The translations under genes were made by a program, and so were the position numbers. Under the pieces are notes generated by a model. That model was not told where the DNA came from. It did not search any database and saw only the letters and a program-made list of their open reading frames with translations. This document shows positions 51,286 to 59,809 of a stretch of DNA of 64,000 bases, in pieces (positions within the stretch are counted from its first letter, which is position 1; each line of letters starts with the position of its first letter). The stretch covers positions 1 to 64,000 of the forward strand of contig JBQKKG010000007.1 of assembly GCA_052116865.1 (NCBI GenBank), in the 5' to 3' direction. The stretch comes from CAUPWF01 sp963515125 (lineage in GTDB: Bacteria > Bacillota > Clostridia > Lachnospirales > Lachnospiraceae).

Positions 51286-52248
51286 TCACAGCAGTGATGT
51301 CAATAATTCTTGAAGCTCCTCATAACTTTCCACCTGGTTAATCTGATTCCGCAAATTTGCAGCATGAGGCAACCCTGTAGTATACCATGCTACATGTTTA
51401 CGCATCTCTCTAATCCCAAGATAATCACCCTTCCATTCTATTTGAAGTTTCGCATGTCTTAACATCGTTTCTCTGATTTCTTCTTTCGAAGGTCTTTCTA
51501 TCAAAGTACCTGTACTATCATACGCAAGTAGTTCGGAAAATATCCACGGATTTCCTTGAGCACCACGTCCAATCATAATTCCATCGCATCCAGTCTCTCT
51601 ACGCATCTCCAAAGCCTTCTTTGGCGATGTGACATCTCCATTCCCAATGACAGGTATCTGAACCGCCTCTTTTACCCGTCTAATGATGTCCCAATCTGCT
51701 TTCCCCGCATAATATTGTTCTCTAGTTCTGCCATGTACTGCTACAGCTGCACCACCTGCTTGCTCAATAATTTTTGCAATCTCTACCGCATTTATACATG
51801 AATCATCAAAACCTTTTCTTATTTTGACTGTCACAGGTTTTTGGATAGCCCGCACTGTTTTGGAAACAATTTTTTCCACTAATTTAGGATCTTTCATCAA
51901 TGCTGATCCTTCACCGTTACGTACAATTTTAGGAACTGGACATCCCATATTAATATCTAATATATCAAATGGTAACTCCTCTATTTCTTTTGCTATTTCA
52001 CTCATAACATCCGGATCAGAGCCAAATATTTGCAATGACACTGGTTGTTCTTCCGGATGAATTCGCAGTAGACTTTGTGTATTCCGATTTTTAAACTGTA
52101 TTGCTTTTGCACTTACCATTTCCATACAAAGCAGACCAGCTCCTTGCTCCTTGCAAAGCAATCGAAAAGGCAGGTCCGTAACTCCTGCCATGGGTGCTAA
52201 TATATAGGGATTATCTAACGTTACATTACCAATTACTAATTTACTCAT
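51286..52248 (-). CDS. dusB: tRNA-dihydrouridine synthase
   Basis: The 320-residue protein has 'ILAPMAGVTDLPFRLLCKEQGAG' at the start and 'DINMGCPVPKIVRNGEGSAL' with the conserved Cys near residue 102. A 'VTVKIRKGFDD' segment and FMN-binding 'GCDGIMIGRGAQGNPWIF' follow. It reduces uridine in tRNA with NADPH and FMN. It lies 15 bp downstream of coaX. Confidence 0.93.
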   Translation of the reverse strand: MSKLVIGNVTLDNPYILAPMAGVTDLPFRLLCKEQGAGLLCMEMVSAKAIQFKNRNTQSLLRIHPEEQPVSLQIFGSDPDVMSEIAKEIEELPFDILDINMGCPVPKIVRNGEGSALMKDPKLVEKIVSKTVRAIQKPVTVKIRKGFDDSCINAVEIAKIIEQAGGAAVAVHGRTREQYYAGKADWDIIRRVKEAVQIPVIGNGDVTSPKKALEMRRETGCDGIMIGRGAQGNPWIFSELLAYDSTGTLIERPSKEEIRETMLRHAKLQIEWKGDYLGIREMRKHVAWYTTGLPHAANLRNQINQVESYEELQELLTSLL

Positions 52249-52263
52249 ACTTCTGCCCTTACT

Positions 52264-53040
52264 TTACTGCTGTTTTTTATTTTTTTCATAAATTAACTGA
52301 AGCCCAACTAATGTCAAGGTTGGATCGTAGATATCGATTACCTCTGTTTCATTTGCAATGATTTTACCAAGTCCCCCTGTTGCCACCACTTTTATATGCT
52401 CTAATCCGGAAGCTTTTTTCATAGCATTTACAATAAATTCAGTTTGTCCAATATACCCATAGACCAAACCCGCCTGCATACTGGTAATAGTATTCTTTGC
52501 TAAGATTGAATCCGGCTTCTTAATTTCGATCTCTGGAAGCATTGCCGCCCCACTCCACAAAGCACGTGCAGAGGTCCGAATCCCCGGAGAAGTGACTCCT
52601 GCCAAAAATTCTCCCTTTTCTCCAATCAAATCATGTGTAGTTGCAGTCCCAAAATCCACTACAATAACGGGACCACCATACAACTCAAAGGCTGCAACAG
52701 CATCTACAATGCGATCAGCGCCGGTCTCCCTTGGGTTATCCGTTACAATCTTAATCCCAGTTTTAATACCCGCTGATACAATCAATGGATTCTGAGCAAA
52801 GTATTTTTTAATGGAGTTCGTTAACGAATGCATAATATCTGGAACGACAGATGCAATGATTACCGCATCAATATCACTCACTTCATATCCTTTGTGTTCA
52901 ATTAATTCACAAAGGGAAATGCCATATTCATCTGAAGTTCTTGGTTGCTTTGTTGTCAATCGAAATTTTGCTAATAACTCTTCTGCATCAAAGATTCCAA
53001 TTGTTATATTCGTATTTCCCACATCAATCGCTAATAGCAT
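52264..53040 (-). CDS. coaX: Type III pantothenate kinase
   Basis: The 258-residue protein begins MLLAIDVGNTNITIGIF, the phosphate motif of the ASKHA fold, with 'GADRIVDAVAAFELYGGPVIVVDFGTATT' in the middle and 'VVATGGLGKIIANE' near the end. It makes 4'-phosphopantothenate for coenzyme A. Its start overlaps the last base of the DUF6145-like gene's stop, so the genes are tightly coupled. Confidence 0.95.
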   Translation of the reverse strand: MLLAIDVGNTNITIGIFDAEELLAKFRLTTKQPRTSDEYGISLCELIEHKGYEVSDIDAVIIASVVPDIMHSLTNSIKKYFAQNPLIVSAGIKTGIKIVTDNPRETGADRIVDAVAAFELYGGPVIVVDFGTATTHDLIGEKGEFLAGVTSPGIRTSARALWSGAAMLPEIEIKKPDSILAKNTITSMQAGLVYGYIGQTEFIVNAMKKASGLEHIKVVATGGLGKIIANETEVIDIYDPTLTLVGLQLIYEKNKKQQ

Positions 53041-53369
53041 TATAGTTCCTCCCCTAGAAAGAATACTTTAAAAAATAGTTCTAAAGATTGTAGCAATTCC
53101 CCTTTTGTACGCTGTAACTCTTTGATCTTCAATTGGCTTCCTATTTCATCAAATAGCAGATCCATTTCCTCTGTCGTTACTTCAAAAGATAGCACGCCCT
53201 CTTCATCAAATACCAGTGTCAAAATTCCTCCAACATCCTCTGTATACAATACACACATGATCTTTAATTCATCTTGAATGTCGCTTGGCAACGATTCAAA
53301 ATCCGGATTCAAATAATATTTTTTTTCATATGAATTAGCTCCACACAACACTACCTTATCCTGATACAT
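53040..53369 (-). CDS. DUF6145-like protein
   Basis: The 109-residue protein (MYQDKVVLCGANSYEKKYYLNPDFESLP...) has a conserved 'SLPSDIQDELKIMCVLYTEDVGGILTLVFDEEG' segment found in Lachnospiraceae between birA and coaX. Function unknown. It overlaps coaX by one base and follows birA by 50 bp. Confidence 0.7.
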   Translation of the reverse strand: MYQDKVVLCGANSYEKKYYLNPDFESLPSDIQDELKIMCVLYTEDVGGILTLVFDEEGVLSFEVTTEEMDLLFDEIGSQLKIKELQRTKGELLQSLELFFKVFFLGEEL

Positions 53370-53419
53370 AGTTTCTCCTTACCTATTCTTAATATGTTAT
53401 CTTTATTTCTTATTATTTT

Positions 53420-54400
53420 CTAAACATAATCGTAAATGCCACGAACCGATACTTCTCCCGCAAATACATATTCTCTGGTTCCATCTGCCTGATCCACGAT
53501 CAATTCACCTAACTCATTAATCCCTAACGCTTGCGCTACGTACTCATGCCCCGGCTGTATGACTCTCACCTCTTGCCCCCGATTCACTAAAAGTTCATTA
53601 TATCCTTCTATCATTCCAGATAGGTTGCCCAATTGCATGAAATCTGCATAATTTTTTTCGAACTCGTCCATAATATCTGCAATTAATTTTGCCCGTTTAA
53701 TTGGAGCACCTTTTTGACATCTCAAAGAAGTAGCCTTATCTGCAATTTCATTTGGAAATTCCATTGCATTTGCATTAATCCCCACTCCAATTACGACGTG
53801 ATTAATATAATCTATTTCAGCACTCATTTCCGTTAAGATCCCGCATACTTTCTTCTTAGCAATCACAATATCATTAGGCCATTTTATATTGGCATCCAAC
53901 TCCTCACTCTTTCGTATAGCACAACCCACACTATAAGCCATGACTAAGGTAAGCATTGGAGCTTTATCCGGCATCATATCTGGGCGCAGCAAAATAGACA
54001 TCCAGATTCCAGTTCCGGCTGGAGAGTCCCAACTCCTTCCCCTACGTCCCTTCCCAGCAGATTGCTTGTCTGCAACCACCAAACTTCCATGGGGCTTTCC
54101 TTCATCTGCCAGTTGCTTTATTTTTGTATTAGTAGAGTCAATTTCATCATAATAATAAACTTCATTACCTGCCCACGTTGTATGAAGTAAGCTTTTAATC
54201 TCTTCTCTGGATAATACATCTGGACATGATACAATACGATAGCCTTTATTACGTACAGCTTCTATGACGTATCCATCTGCCTCCAATTGGTGGATCACTT
54301 TCCATATGGCGGTTCTTGAGACTTGGAATTCGTCACATAATTCCTGCCCCGAAATATACCCTTTATGTTCTCGAAGCTTTTTTAATATTTTCGTTTTCAC
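53420..54400 (-). CDS. birA: Bifunctional biotin ligase/repressor BirA
   Basis: The 326-residue protein has an N-terminal winged HTH (about 1-60, 'ISGQELCDEFQVSRTAIWKVIHQLEADGY'), then the ligase with 'DSTNTKIKQLADEGKPHG' and the biotinyl-AMP loop 'SAGKGRRGRSWDSPAGTGIWMSIL'. A small C-terminal SH3-like domain follows. It biotinylates carboxylases and may repress biotin genes. It lies 16 bp downstream of argF. Confidence 0.93.
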   Translation of the reverse strand: MKTKILKKLREHKGYISGQELCDEFQVSRTAIWKVIHQLEADGYVIEAVRNKGYRIVSCPDVLSREEIKSLLHTTWAGNEVYYYDEIDSTNTKIKQLADEGKPHGSLVVADKQSAGKGRRGRSWDSPAGTGIWMSILLRPDMMPDKAPMLTLVMAYSVGCAIRKSEELDANIKWPNDIVIAKKKVCGILTEMSAEIDYINHVVIGVGINANAMEFPNEIADKATSLRCQKGAPIKRAKLIADIMDEFEKNYADFMQLGNLSGMIEGYNELLVNRGQEVRVIQPGHEYVAQALGINELGELIVDQADGTREYVFAGEVSVRGIYDYV

Positions 54401-54416
54401 TTTGTCACCTCTAGAT

Positions 54417-55352
54417 TTATTTCCCTAGCGTTGCTACCATAACCGCTTTGATTGTATGCAAACGGTTTTCCGCCTCATCAAATACCACCGAAGCAGTTCC
54501 TTCAAACACCTCTTCCGTTACTTCTTTTCCCTTAACAGCCGGCAAACAGTGCATAAAAATAGTAGATTCTTTTCCAGTGCGCTTCATAAGTTCCGTATTA
54601 ATCTGATATGGCTGCAATAGAGCAATATGCTCCGCTGCTTTTTGCTCCTCGCCCATAGAGCACCATACATCCGTATACAATACGTCTGCTCCTTCCACTG
54701 CATTTACATCCGCAGTCACCAAGATAGAAGAACCTGCTTCCTTAGCATATCCTTCACATAGATCTATTAACTCTTTCGATGGCCATAGGCATTCTGGCGC
54801 AATAATTACAAATTCAACGCCCATTTTAGCGCACCCAATCATGAGACTATTCGCCATATTATTCCTACCATCACCCAGATATATGAATTTTAACCCTTTG
54901 ACATACCCGAAATGTTCCTTCATGGTCAATAAGTCCGCTAAGATCTGTGTTGGATGAAAGTCATCCGTCAGCCCATTCCATACTGGCACACCACTGTACT
55001 GAGCAAGTGCCTCAACATGTTCATGTTTAAATCCTCTGAATTCTATCCCATCAAACATACGCCCCAATACACGCGCGGTATCTTGGATGCTTTCTTTATG
55101 CCCCAACTGTATTTCGTTACCTGCTAAATATGTAGGAATACCCCCTTCATCAGCTGCTGCAACCGTAAAAGCACATCTGGTTCGTGTGGAAGGTTTTTCA
55201 AAAATAAGTGCAATATTTTTCCCTTTTAAATGTTCCTCTGTAATTCCTTTCTTCTTTTTTGCCTTTAAGTCTGCGGCCAATTCCAATAAATAGCCTATCT
55301 CTTCCGGGGTAAAATCTTTGAGCGTTAAAAAGCTTCTTCCTTTTAAATTCAT
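54417..55352 (-). CDS. argF: Ornithine carbamoyltransferase
   Basis: The 311-residue enzyme carries the carbamoyl-phosphate loop 'FEKPSTRTRCAF' near residue 55, 'DDFHPTQILADL' and the ornithine motif 'MHCLPAVKGKEV' near 270. It makes citrulline from ornithine and carbamoyl phosphate. It lies between a strong terminator and birA and appears to start its own transcript. Confidence 0.95.
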   Translation of the reverse strand: MNLKGRSFLTLKDFTPEEIGYLLELAADLKAKKKKGITEEHLKGKNIALIFEKPSTRTRCAFTVAAADEGGIPTYLAGNEIQLGHKESIQDTARVLGRMFDGIEFRGFKHEHVEALAQYSGVPVWNGLTDDFHPTQILADLLTMKEHFGYVKGLKFIYLGDGRNNMANSLMIGCAKMGVEFVIIAPECLWPSKELIDLCEGYAKEAGSSILVTADVNAVEGADVLYTDVWCSMGEEQKAAEHIALLQPYQINTELMKRTGKESTIFMHCLPAVKGKEVTEEVFEGTASVVFDEAENRLHTIKAVMVATLGK

Positions 55353-55382
55353 AAGATAATCCTTTCTTTCGTATTCATATTC

Positions 55383-55422
55383 AGAAAAACTTTAGAAGAA
55401 GCCCCTGCTTCTTCTAAAGTTT
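55383..55422 (-). terminator. Terminator of the nfeD-slipin operon
   Basis: The 16-bp perfect stem AAACTTTAGAAGAAGC/GCTTCTTCTAAAGTTT with a four-base loop is followed on the minus strand by TTTTT (with the last T of the stem). It lies 41 bp after the slipin stop and 31 bp before the argF start. Confidence 0.85.
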
Positions 55423-55462
55423 CTTTGCACTTGGTTATGAAGTTACTATTTCCTATATATTT

Positions 55463-56398
55463 CTATTTTACTTCCTCTTTTCCTACTTCAACTAATGACT
55501 TTACTAATCCTGCCATTCCTTGGATTTCGGATGGAATAATGATCTTTGTTGCCTGTCCGTTGGCAGCCTTTTCAAATGCTTCCAAGCTCTTAATTGTAAG
55601 TACAGACTGGTCAGCACCTGCCTCTTTTAAGAATCGAATACCATCTGCATTTGCTTGTTGCACCTTTAGAATAGCTTCTGCCTCACCTTCAGCTTCTTGA
55701 ATTCTCTTTTCTTTTTCTGCCTCTGCTCTTAAAATAGCAGCTTGTTTCTCCGCTTCTGCATCCAGAATTAGCGCATCCTTTTTACCTTCTGCCACAAGAA
55801 CTGTTGATTTTTTTTCACCTTCAGCTCTTAAAATGGCTTCTCTTCGTTCACGCTCTGCTTTCATCTGCTTCTCCATTGCATCTTGGATTGCAGCAGGTGG
55901 AATAATATTTTTAAGTTCTACACGATTCACCTTGATTCCCCAAGGGTCTGTCGCCACATCTAACGAAGCTCTCATCTTTGTATTAATGGTTTCTCGAGAT
56001 GTTAATGTTTGATCAAGTTCCAAATCACCAATAATATTACGTAGTGTGGTAGCTGTTAAATTCTCAATCGCCATTAAAGGACTTGCCACACCATAGCAAA
56101 ATAGCTTTGGATCCGTAATCTGATAGTAGACTACAGTATCAATTCTCATCGTTACATTATCTTTTGTAATAACTGGCTGAGGTGCAAAATCTACCACTTG
56201 TTCTTTCAAATCCACTCTTTTAGCTACACGGTCAATAATTGGAATTTTAAAATGTAATCCTACTCCCCATGTTGCTTGATAAGCTCCAAGTCTTTCAACT
56301 ACTAACGCCTGTGCTTGTTGCACAACCTTTACACACGAAATCAATAGTAGCACAATAATCGCTACAATAATCCACATTAAAATAGTACCTAACATCAT
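55463..56398 (-). CDS. SPFH/stomatin-like protein (slipin, QmcA type)
   Basis: The 311-residue protein has an N-terminal membrane span (residues 5-23) and an SPFH domain (about 25-190, 'VVQQAQALVVERLGAYQATWGVGLHFKIPI', 'DPWGIKVNRVELKNIIPP'). An Ala/Glu-rich coiled coil (about 195-270, AEAEKQAAILRAEAEKEKR) follows. Such proteins form membrane rings that organise microdomains. The NfeD partner is next door. The ATG at 56,398 was chosen over a GTG three codons upstream. Confidence 0.9.
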   Translation of the reverse strand: MMLGTILMWIIVAIIVLLLISCVKVVQQAQALVVERLGAYQATWGVGLHFKIPIIDRVAKRVDLKEQVVDFAPQPVITKDNVTMRIDTVVYYQITDPKLFCYGVASPLMAIENLTATTLRNIIGDLELDQTLTSRETINTKMRASLDVATDPWGIKVNRVELKNIIPPAAIQDAMEKQMKAERERREAILRAEGEKKSTVLVAEGKKDALILDAEAEKQAAILRAEAEKEKRIQEAEGEAEAILKVQQANADGIRFLKEAGADQSVLTIKSLEAFEKAANGQATKIIIPSEIQGMAGLVKSLVEVGKEEVK

Positions 56399-56416
56399 TT
56401 GCTTCACCCTTTCCTC

Positions 56417-56863
56417 TTAGTCCTCTGGTTCTGATTCCTTCTTAGTTACAATTAGTTTTACTCCTTGAATCCCAATAATGGAAACGACATCATCTTTTTT
56501 TAACTTTTCATTTATCTCATCTAGTTTTGCCGACCACTCCTGCCCATTCACTATGACACGGCCAACTCCTTGTATATCTTCCACATCTTCTAAGACAATT
56601 GCATTTTGCCCAATCAAGCTTTCTGCATTTGTCTTTTCTCTCTCTTGATTAAAATATTTCATCACAATCGGCCTGGTTATTACCAACAATAAAATGGATA
56701 TGATAAGAAATACTGCGATCTGCACCGGTACCCCAAATCCTAATAATGCTGCAATAAAACTACATAATGCTCCACCTGCAAACCAAATTGTTGTAAGTCC
56801 CATGGTGAAAATCTCAATAACCAATAAGATAATAAAGAGTACTAACCAATATATTGCTTTCAT
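56417..56863 (-). CDS. NfeD-family membrane protein
   Basis: The 148-residue protein has two or three membrane spans (about 2-65) and a C-terminal OB-fold-like NfeD domain ('GQNAIVLEDVEDIQGVGRVIVNGQEWSAKLDE'). NfeD proteins pair with SPFH proteins, and here the two genes are 18 bp apart. The start was placed at the second ATG with GGGG seven bases upstream. Confidence 0.88.
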   Translation of the reverse strand: MKAIYWLVLFIILLVIEIFTMGLTTIWFAGGALCSFIAALLGFGVPVQIAVFLIISILLLVITRPIVMKYFNQEREKTNAESLIGQNAIVLEDVEDIQGVGRVIVNGQEWSAKLDEINEKLKKDDVVSIIGIQGVKLIVTKKESEPED

Positions 56864-56942
56864 ATGCATTCCCCTTTTCTATTTTCTATATCTTACTATA
56901 CTTCTAGGATAAATGCAATTTTATATTTCTATAAATAACAAC

Positions 56943-57011
56943 AAAAACTTCTCCCTATATAGGGGTTGATATTTATACTTTCATATCAACCCCTATATAA
57001 AAAGAAGTTTT
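56943..57011 (-). terminator. Strong bidirectional terminator after the sleB-like gene
   Basis: A perfect 17-bp stem (TATATAGGGGTTGATAT, 56,956-56,972, with its complement at 56,983-56,999) is extended by AAAAACTTCT and AGAAGTTTTT on the flanks. It lies just after the stop at 57,022 and can work in both directions. Confidence 0.85.
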
Positions 57012-57021
57012 TACGTTCCTC

Positions 57022-58143
57022 TTAATGGAACCAGTGTCCACCAATTAATTGTCCATAATCACCACAACCAAAATACAACGCATCTCCAATTGGGTTGGCA
57101 CCTGCCAAGGCATCCCCTGCCGCTTCGTAACAGCTTGAATAAATATTACCGCTTGCTAATACACGATCTAATTTACCTGTAATGGCCGGACCAAATTGTC
57201 CTGATTGGTAAATCACTTCACTAATACTATTTGGAAATACTCCGCTTCTTACACGATTTAAAATAACCGCACCAACTGCAACCTGACCTTCATAAGGTTC
57301 CCCACCAGCCTCGCAGTGAATAATTGCCGCTAGTAACGTCTGTTCATCTACAGAAGCAGACATGGCTGGACTTATGGTCTCTACTGCGTTTGCTGCTTCT
57401 TCTTGTATACGAGCTTCTTCTGCAATTCTAGCTGCTTCCTGTTCCGCTGCTATTCTTGCTGCTTCTTCTGCTGCCAATTGCTCCATAGACTTTGCGTCCT
57501 GGGTATTCCGGCTAATAGAAACTGTGCTCTTTTCTATATAAGCCTGTGAACTATCTGTATCTTGAACTTTTACCCATTTTCCCATATCTTCTATGACTGG
57601 ATAAGATGTTGCGACCTCGGCAACCCCCTTCACCCCGCCATTTGAATCAGGTATCACATGAATATCTACTCCTTGAGATATCGGTGTTGCGATACTTGGA
57701 CATACTGCTTTTGCACGTTCTACAGCATCCTGTCCAAATACTAGGGATTCATTCTTTACATATCCATTCACATCGCCAGAAGAAACCTTAGACCACATAT
57801 CACCTTTTTCTTGAACTACAACAATCGTATTGCTATACATTTTCCCTGCAATTGCACTACCGTCTACAGCTTCTGTTAAAATGTCAGCCTCCGTATCCGT
57901 ATTGGCCAATGCTTTTCCATACCATTCCTGCGTGTTTACTGCAATTGCAGCTGCATCTGGAATCGCATCTAAGATATCTGCAATTGGTGAAATAAATTTA
58001 TCTGTTGTATTTTTTGTTTTATTATTATCTACTGGTTGAGCTTCCGATGATGTGTCTGCTGCAAGACTAGCAAATCCAACTGTAGCTAATACAAACATAG
58101 CTGCTAGTAAGCCTGCAAGCACTCTCTTTACCTCTCGTCTCAT
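57022..58143 (-). CDS. Secreted SleB-like cell-wall hydrolase with SH3 domains
   Basis: The 373-residue protein has a signal peptide (about residues 1-29, ending SLAA). Two SH3-like domains follow (about 85-140 and 145-210), then an Ala/Glu-rich helix (about 222-252) and a C-terminal hydrolase_2 domain with the predicted catalytic Glu in 'IIHCEAGGEPYEGQVAVGAV'. It ends 'QLIGGHWFH'. It probably cleaves peptidoglycan outside the cell. Its promoter region carries a WalR-like box. GGAGG precedes the start. Confidence 0.88.
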   Translation of the reverse strand: MRREVKRVLAGLLAAMFVLATVGFASLAADTSSEAQPVDNNKTKNTTDKFISPIADILDAIPDAAAIAVNTQEWYGKALANTDTEADILTEAVDGSAIAGKMYSNTIVVVQEKGDMWSKVSSGDVNGYVKNESLVFGQDAVERAKAVCPSIATPISQGVDIHVIPDSNGGVKGVAEVATSYPVIEDMGKWVKVQDTDSSQAYIEKSTVSISRNTQDAKSMEQLAAEEAARIAAEQEAARIAEEARIQEEAANAVETISPAMSASVDEQTLLAAIIHCEAGGEPYEGQVAVGAVILNRVRSGVFPNSISEVIYQSGQFGPAITGKLDRVLASGNIYSSCYEAAGDALAGANPIGDALYFGCGDYGQLIGGHWFH

Positions 58144-58210
58144 AATGAAAAACCTCCTAATTTTATTGCAATCATAGTTATTGCAATTACTTTTCTAATC
58201 ATTTACTAAT

Positions 58211-58260
58211 AGTATACGTAAATAATTATTTTCTATTACAAATGTTACAAAAATGTTACA
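58211..58260 (-). promoter_or_regulatory. Promoter with WalR/YycF-like box for the cell-wall hydrolase
   Basis: On the minus strand TGTAAC-N5-TGTAAC at 58,244-58,260 matches the WalR consensus (TGTWAH-N5-TGTWAH). A TATACT -10 is at 58,211-58,216, 27 bases downstream, so the box would overlap the -35 region as an activator site. A further TTGTAAT half-site and two TTGCAATAA repeats flank it. No walRK pair lies in the window. Confidence 0.45.
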
Positions 58261-58344
58261 ATTTGTAACACGCATATTCTAACACTATTACATTTCTTTG
58301 TCAAGCAACAAAATAGTTACCAAAAAATAGAAGCTTTTAAATAT

Positions 58345-58380
58345 AAAAAATGAAGCTTACCGCCTTTGGCGGTAAGCTTC
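58345..58380 (-). terminator. Terminator overlapping the end of the RNA methyltransferase gene
   Basis: On the minus strand the 13-bp stem GAAGCTTACCGCC/GGCGGTAAGCTTC with an AAA loop is followed by six Ts. Its first arm encodes the last residues (EAYRQRR) and includes the stop codon, so the terminator is partly coding. Confidence 0.85.
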
Positions 58381-59130
58381 ATAGACTAATATAGATGTGG
58401 CTATTGCTGCATTTAACGATTCCACTTGCCCTTGCATGGGAATTTTAATAAAGCAATCTGCTCTGTTTGCTAACTCTTCACTCAAACCATTTCCTTCATT
58501 TCCAATCAAAAATGCAATATCCTTTGTGTAGTCTTCTTGATCATAAAAGACCGCACCTTCCAGGTGGGCAGCATATACCCGCACTCCGTGTTGTTTTATC
58601 TTATCCACAAATTCTAATGTATCATCGACGTATAAAAATGGTACGCGGTAAATAGATCCCATGGTAGACCGAATCACCTTCGGATTATAAATGTCGACAC
58701 AATCTTTACTCATCACAATCCCAGTGACCCCTGCACCTTCACTAACCCTTAAAATAGTTCCCAGATTCCCCGGATCTTGTAATTTATCTAACACAAGAAT
58801 ATGTACTTGCTCTCGTTCTAGTAGAGCCTTTGACTCATAATGTAGCTGACGAACAATGCATAAAATACCTTGTGGTGTTTTAGTATCTGAAACATGTGCA
58901 AAAACGTTATCTGATAAAATTTCGTAGCTAATATCTTCTAATGTTAATTCCTGTTTGTTCTTATTATAAAATGTTTCTGACAGATAGACCTTCTCCACTC
59001 GCTCTTTTGGTACTTCTAAAAACATGCGAACGCCCTCAACTATAAAGACTTGTTGTTCATTTCGAACTTTACTTTTCTTTTGTAACTGAAGCAAATATTT
59101 TACTTGTGGATTACTAGTACTTGTAATCAT
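58357..59130 (-). CDS. SpoU/TrmH-type RNA methyltransferase
   Basis: The 257-residue protein has an N-terminal substrate-binding domain (about 1-95) and a SPOUT domain with 'VLDKLQDPGNLGTILRVSEGAGVTGIVMS', 'VIRSTMGSIYRVPF' and 'LIGNEGNGLSEELA...IPMQGQVESLNAAIATSI' (the knot motifs). It methylates a ribose 2'-OH in rRNA or tRNA; the target is not clear. It lies 9 bp after trkA, so it is in the same unit. Confidence 0.9.
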   Translation of the reverse strand: MITSTSNPQVKYLLQLQKKSKVRNEQQVFIVEGVRMFLEVPKERVEKVYLSETFYNKNKQELTLEDISYEILSDNVFAHVSDTKTPQGILCIVRQLHYESKALLEREQVHILVLDKLQDPGNLGTILRVSEGAGVTGIVMSKDCVDIYNPKVIRSTMGSIYRVPFLYVDDTLEFVDKIKQHGVRVYAAHLEGAVFYDQEDYTKDIAFLIGNEGNGLSEELANRADCFIKIPMQGQVESLNAAIATSILVYEAYRQRR

Positions 59131-59139
59131 AAAAACCTC

Positions 59140-59799
59140 TTATTCATTTTTGAATTTTTGTAATGATTTATTAGATCCAATTAAAATTAAAATTCCTCGA
59201 TCTGGCATTGGTTTCTTAGGATTCATATTAATATCAACAATGCCATCTTCAATCACTCCCACAACATTAAGTCCGAATCTTTCTCTCACACGCAACTCTA
59301 CCAAATTTCTTCCTACCCAAGCCTTTGGAACTTCTGTCTCGACCAAGCTATAGTCTGTAGATAATTCAATCCAATCGGCAAAATTAGTAGACACCAAACT
59401 TTTCGCAATTCTGCTTCCCATTTCTTTCTCTGGATATACAATTGCGTCCGCTCCAACTTTACGCAAGATTGTCGCATGTAAATCGTTTTGTGCCTTTGCA
59501 AGGATATATGGAATGCCCATCTCTTTCGCAACAATAGTTGCCATAATACTAGCTTCTAGATTTTCAGCCACACCTATAATAACACCATCCAGATTACGAA
59601 TTCCCAATGATCGAATAATTTCTGGCTCTTCAATATCAGCCTTAATAGCATACGTAACCGAATCGGCAATCTCCTGAATCTTCTCAGATGAGTTATCAAC
59701 TACGATTACATCGCACCCTAGATTCTCTAGTGTAATAGCTACACTATGTCCAAACTTTCCTAAACCAAATACTGCATATTGTTTTTTTGTCTTTGCCAT
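59140..59799 (-). CDS. trkA: TrkA/KtrA-type K+ channel regulator
   Basis: The 219-residue protein has a Rossmann fold ('YAVFGLGKFGHSVAITLENLGCDVIVVDN', about 9-37) and a C-terminal RCK_C domain ('LVELRVRERFGLNVVGVIEDG'). It binds nucleotides and gates the adjacent TrkH-like transporter. It lies 10 bp after trkH. Confidence 0.92.
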   Translation of the reverse strand: MAKTKKQYAVFGLGKFGHSVAITLENLGCDVIVVDNSSEKIQEIADSVTYAIKADIEEPEIIRSLGIRNLDGVIIGVAENLEASIMATIVAKEMGIPYILAKAQNDLHATILRKVGADAIVYPEKEMGSRIAKSLVSTNFADWIELSTDYSLVETEVPKAWVGRNLVELRVRERFGLNVVGVIEDGIVDINMNPKKPMPDRGILILIGSNKSLQKFKNE

Positions 59800-59809
59800 C
59801 TCTACTCTC

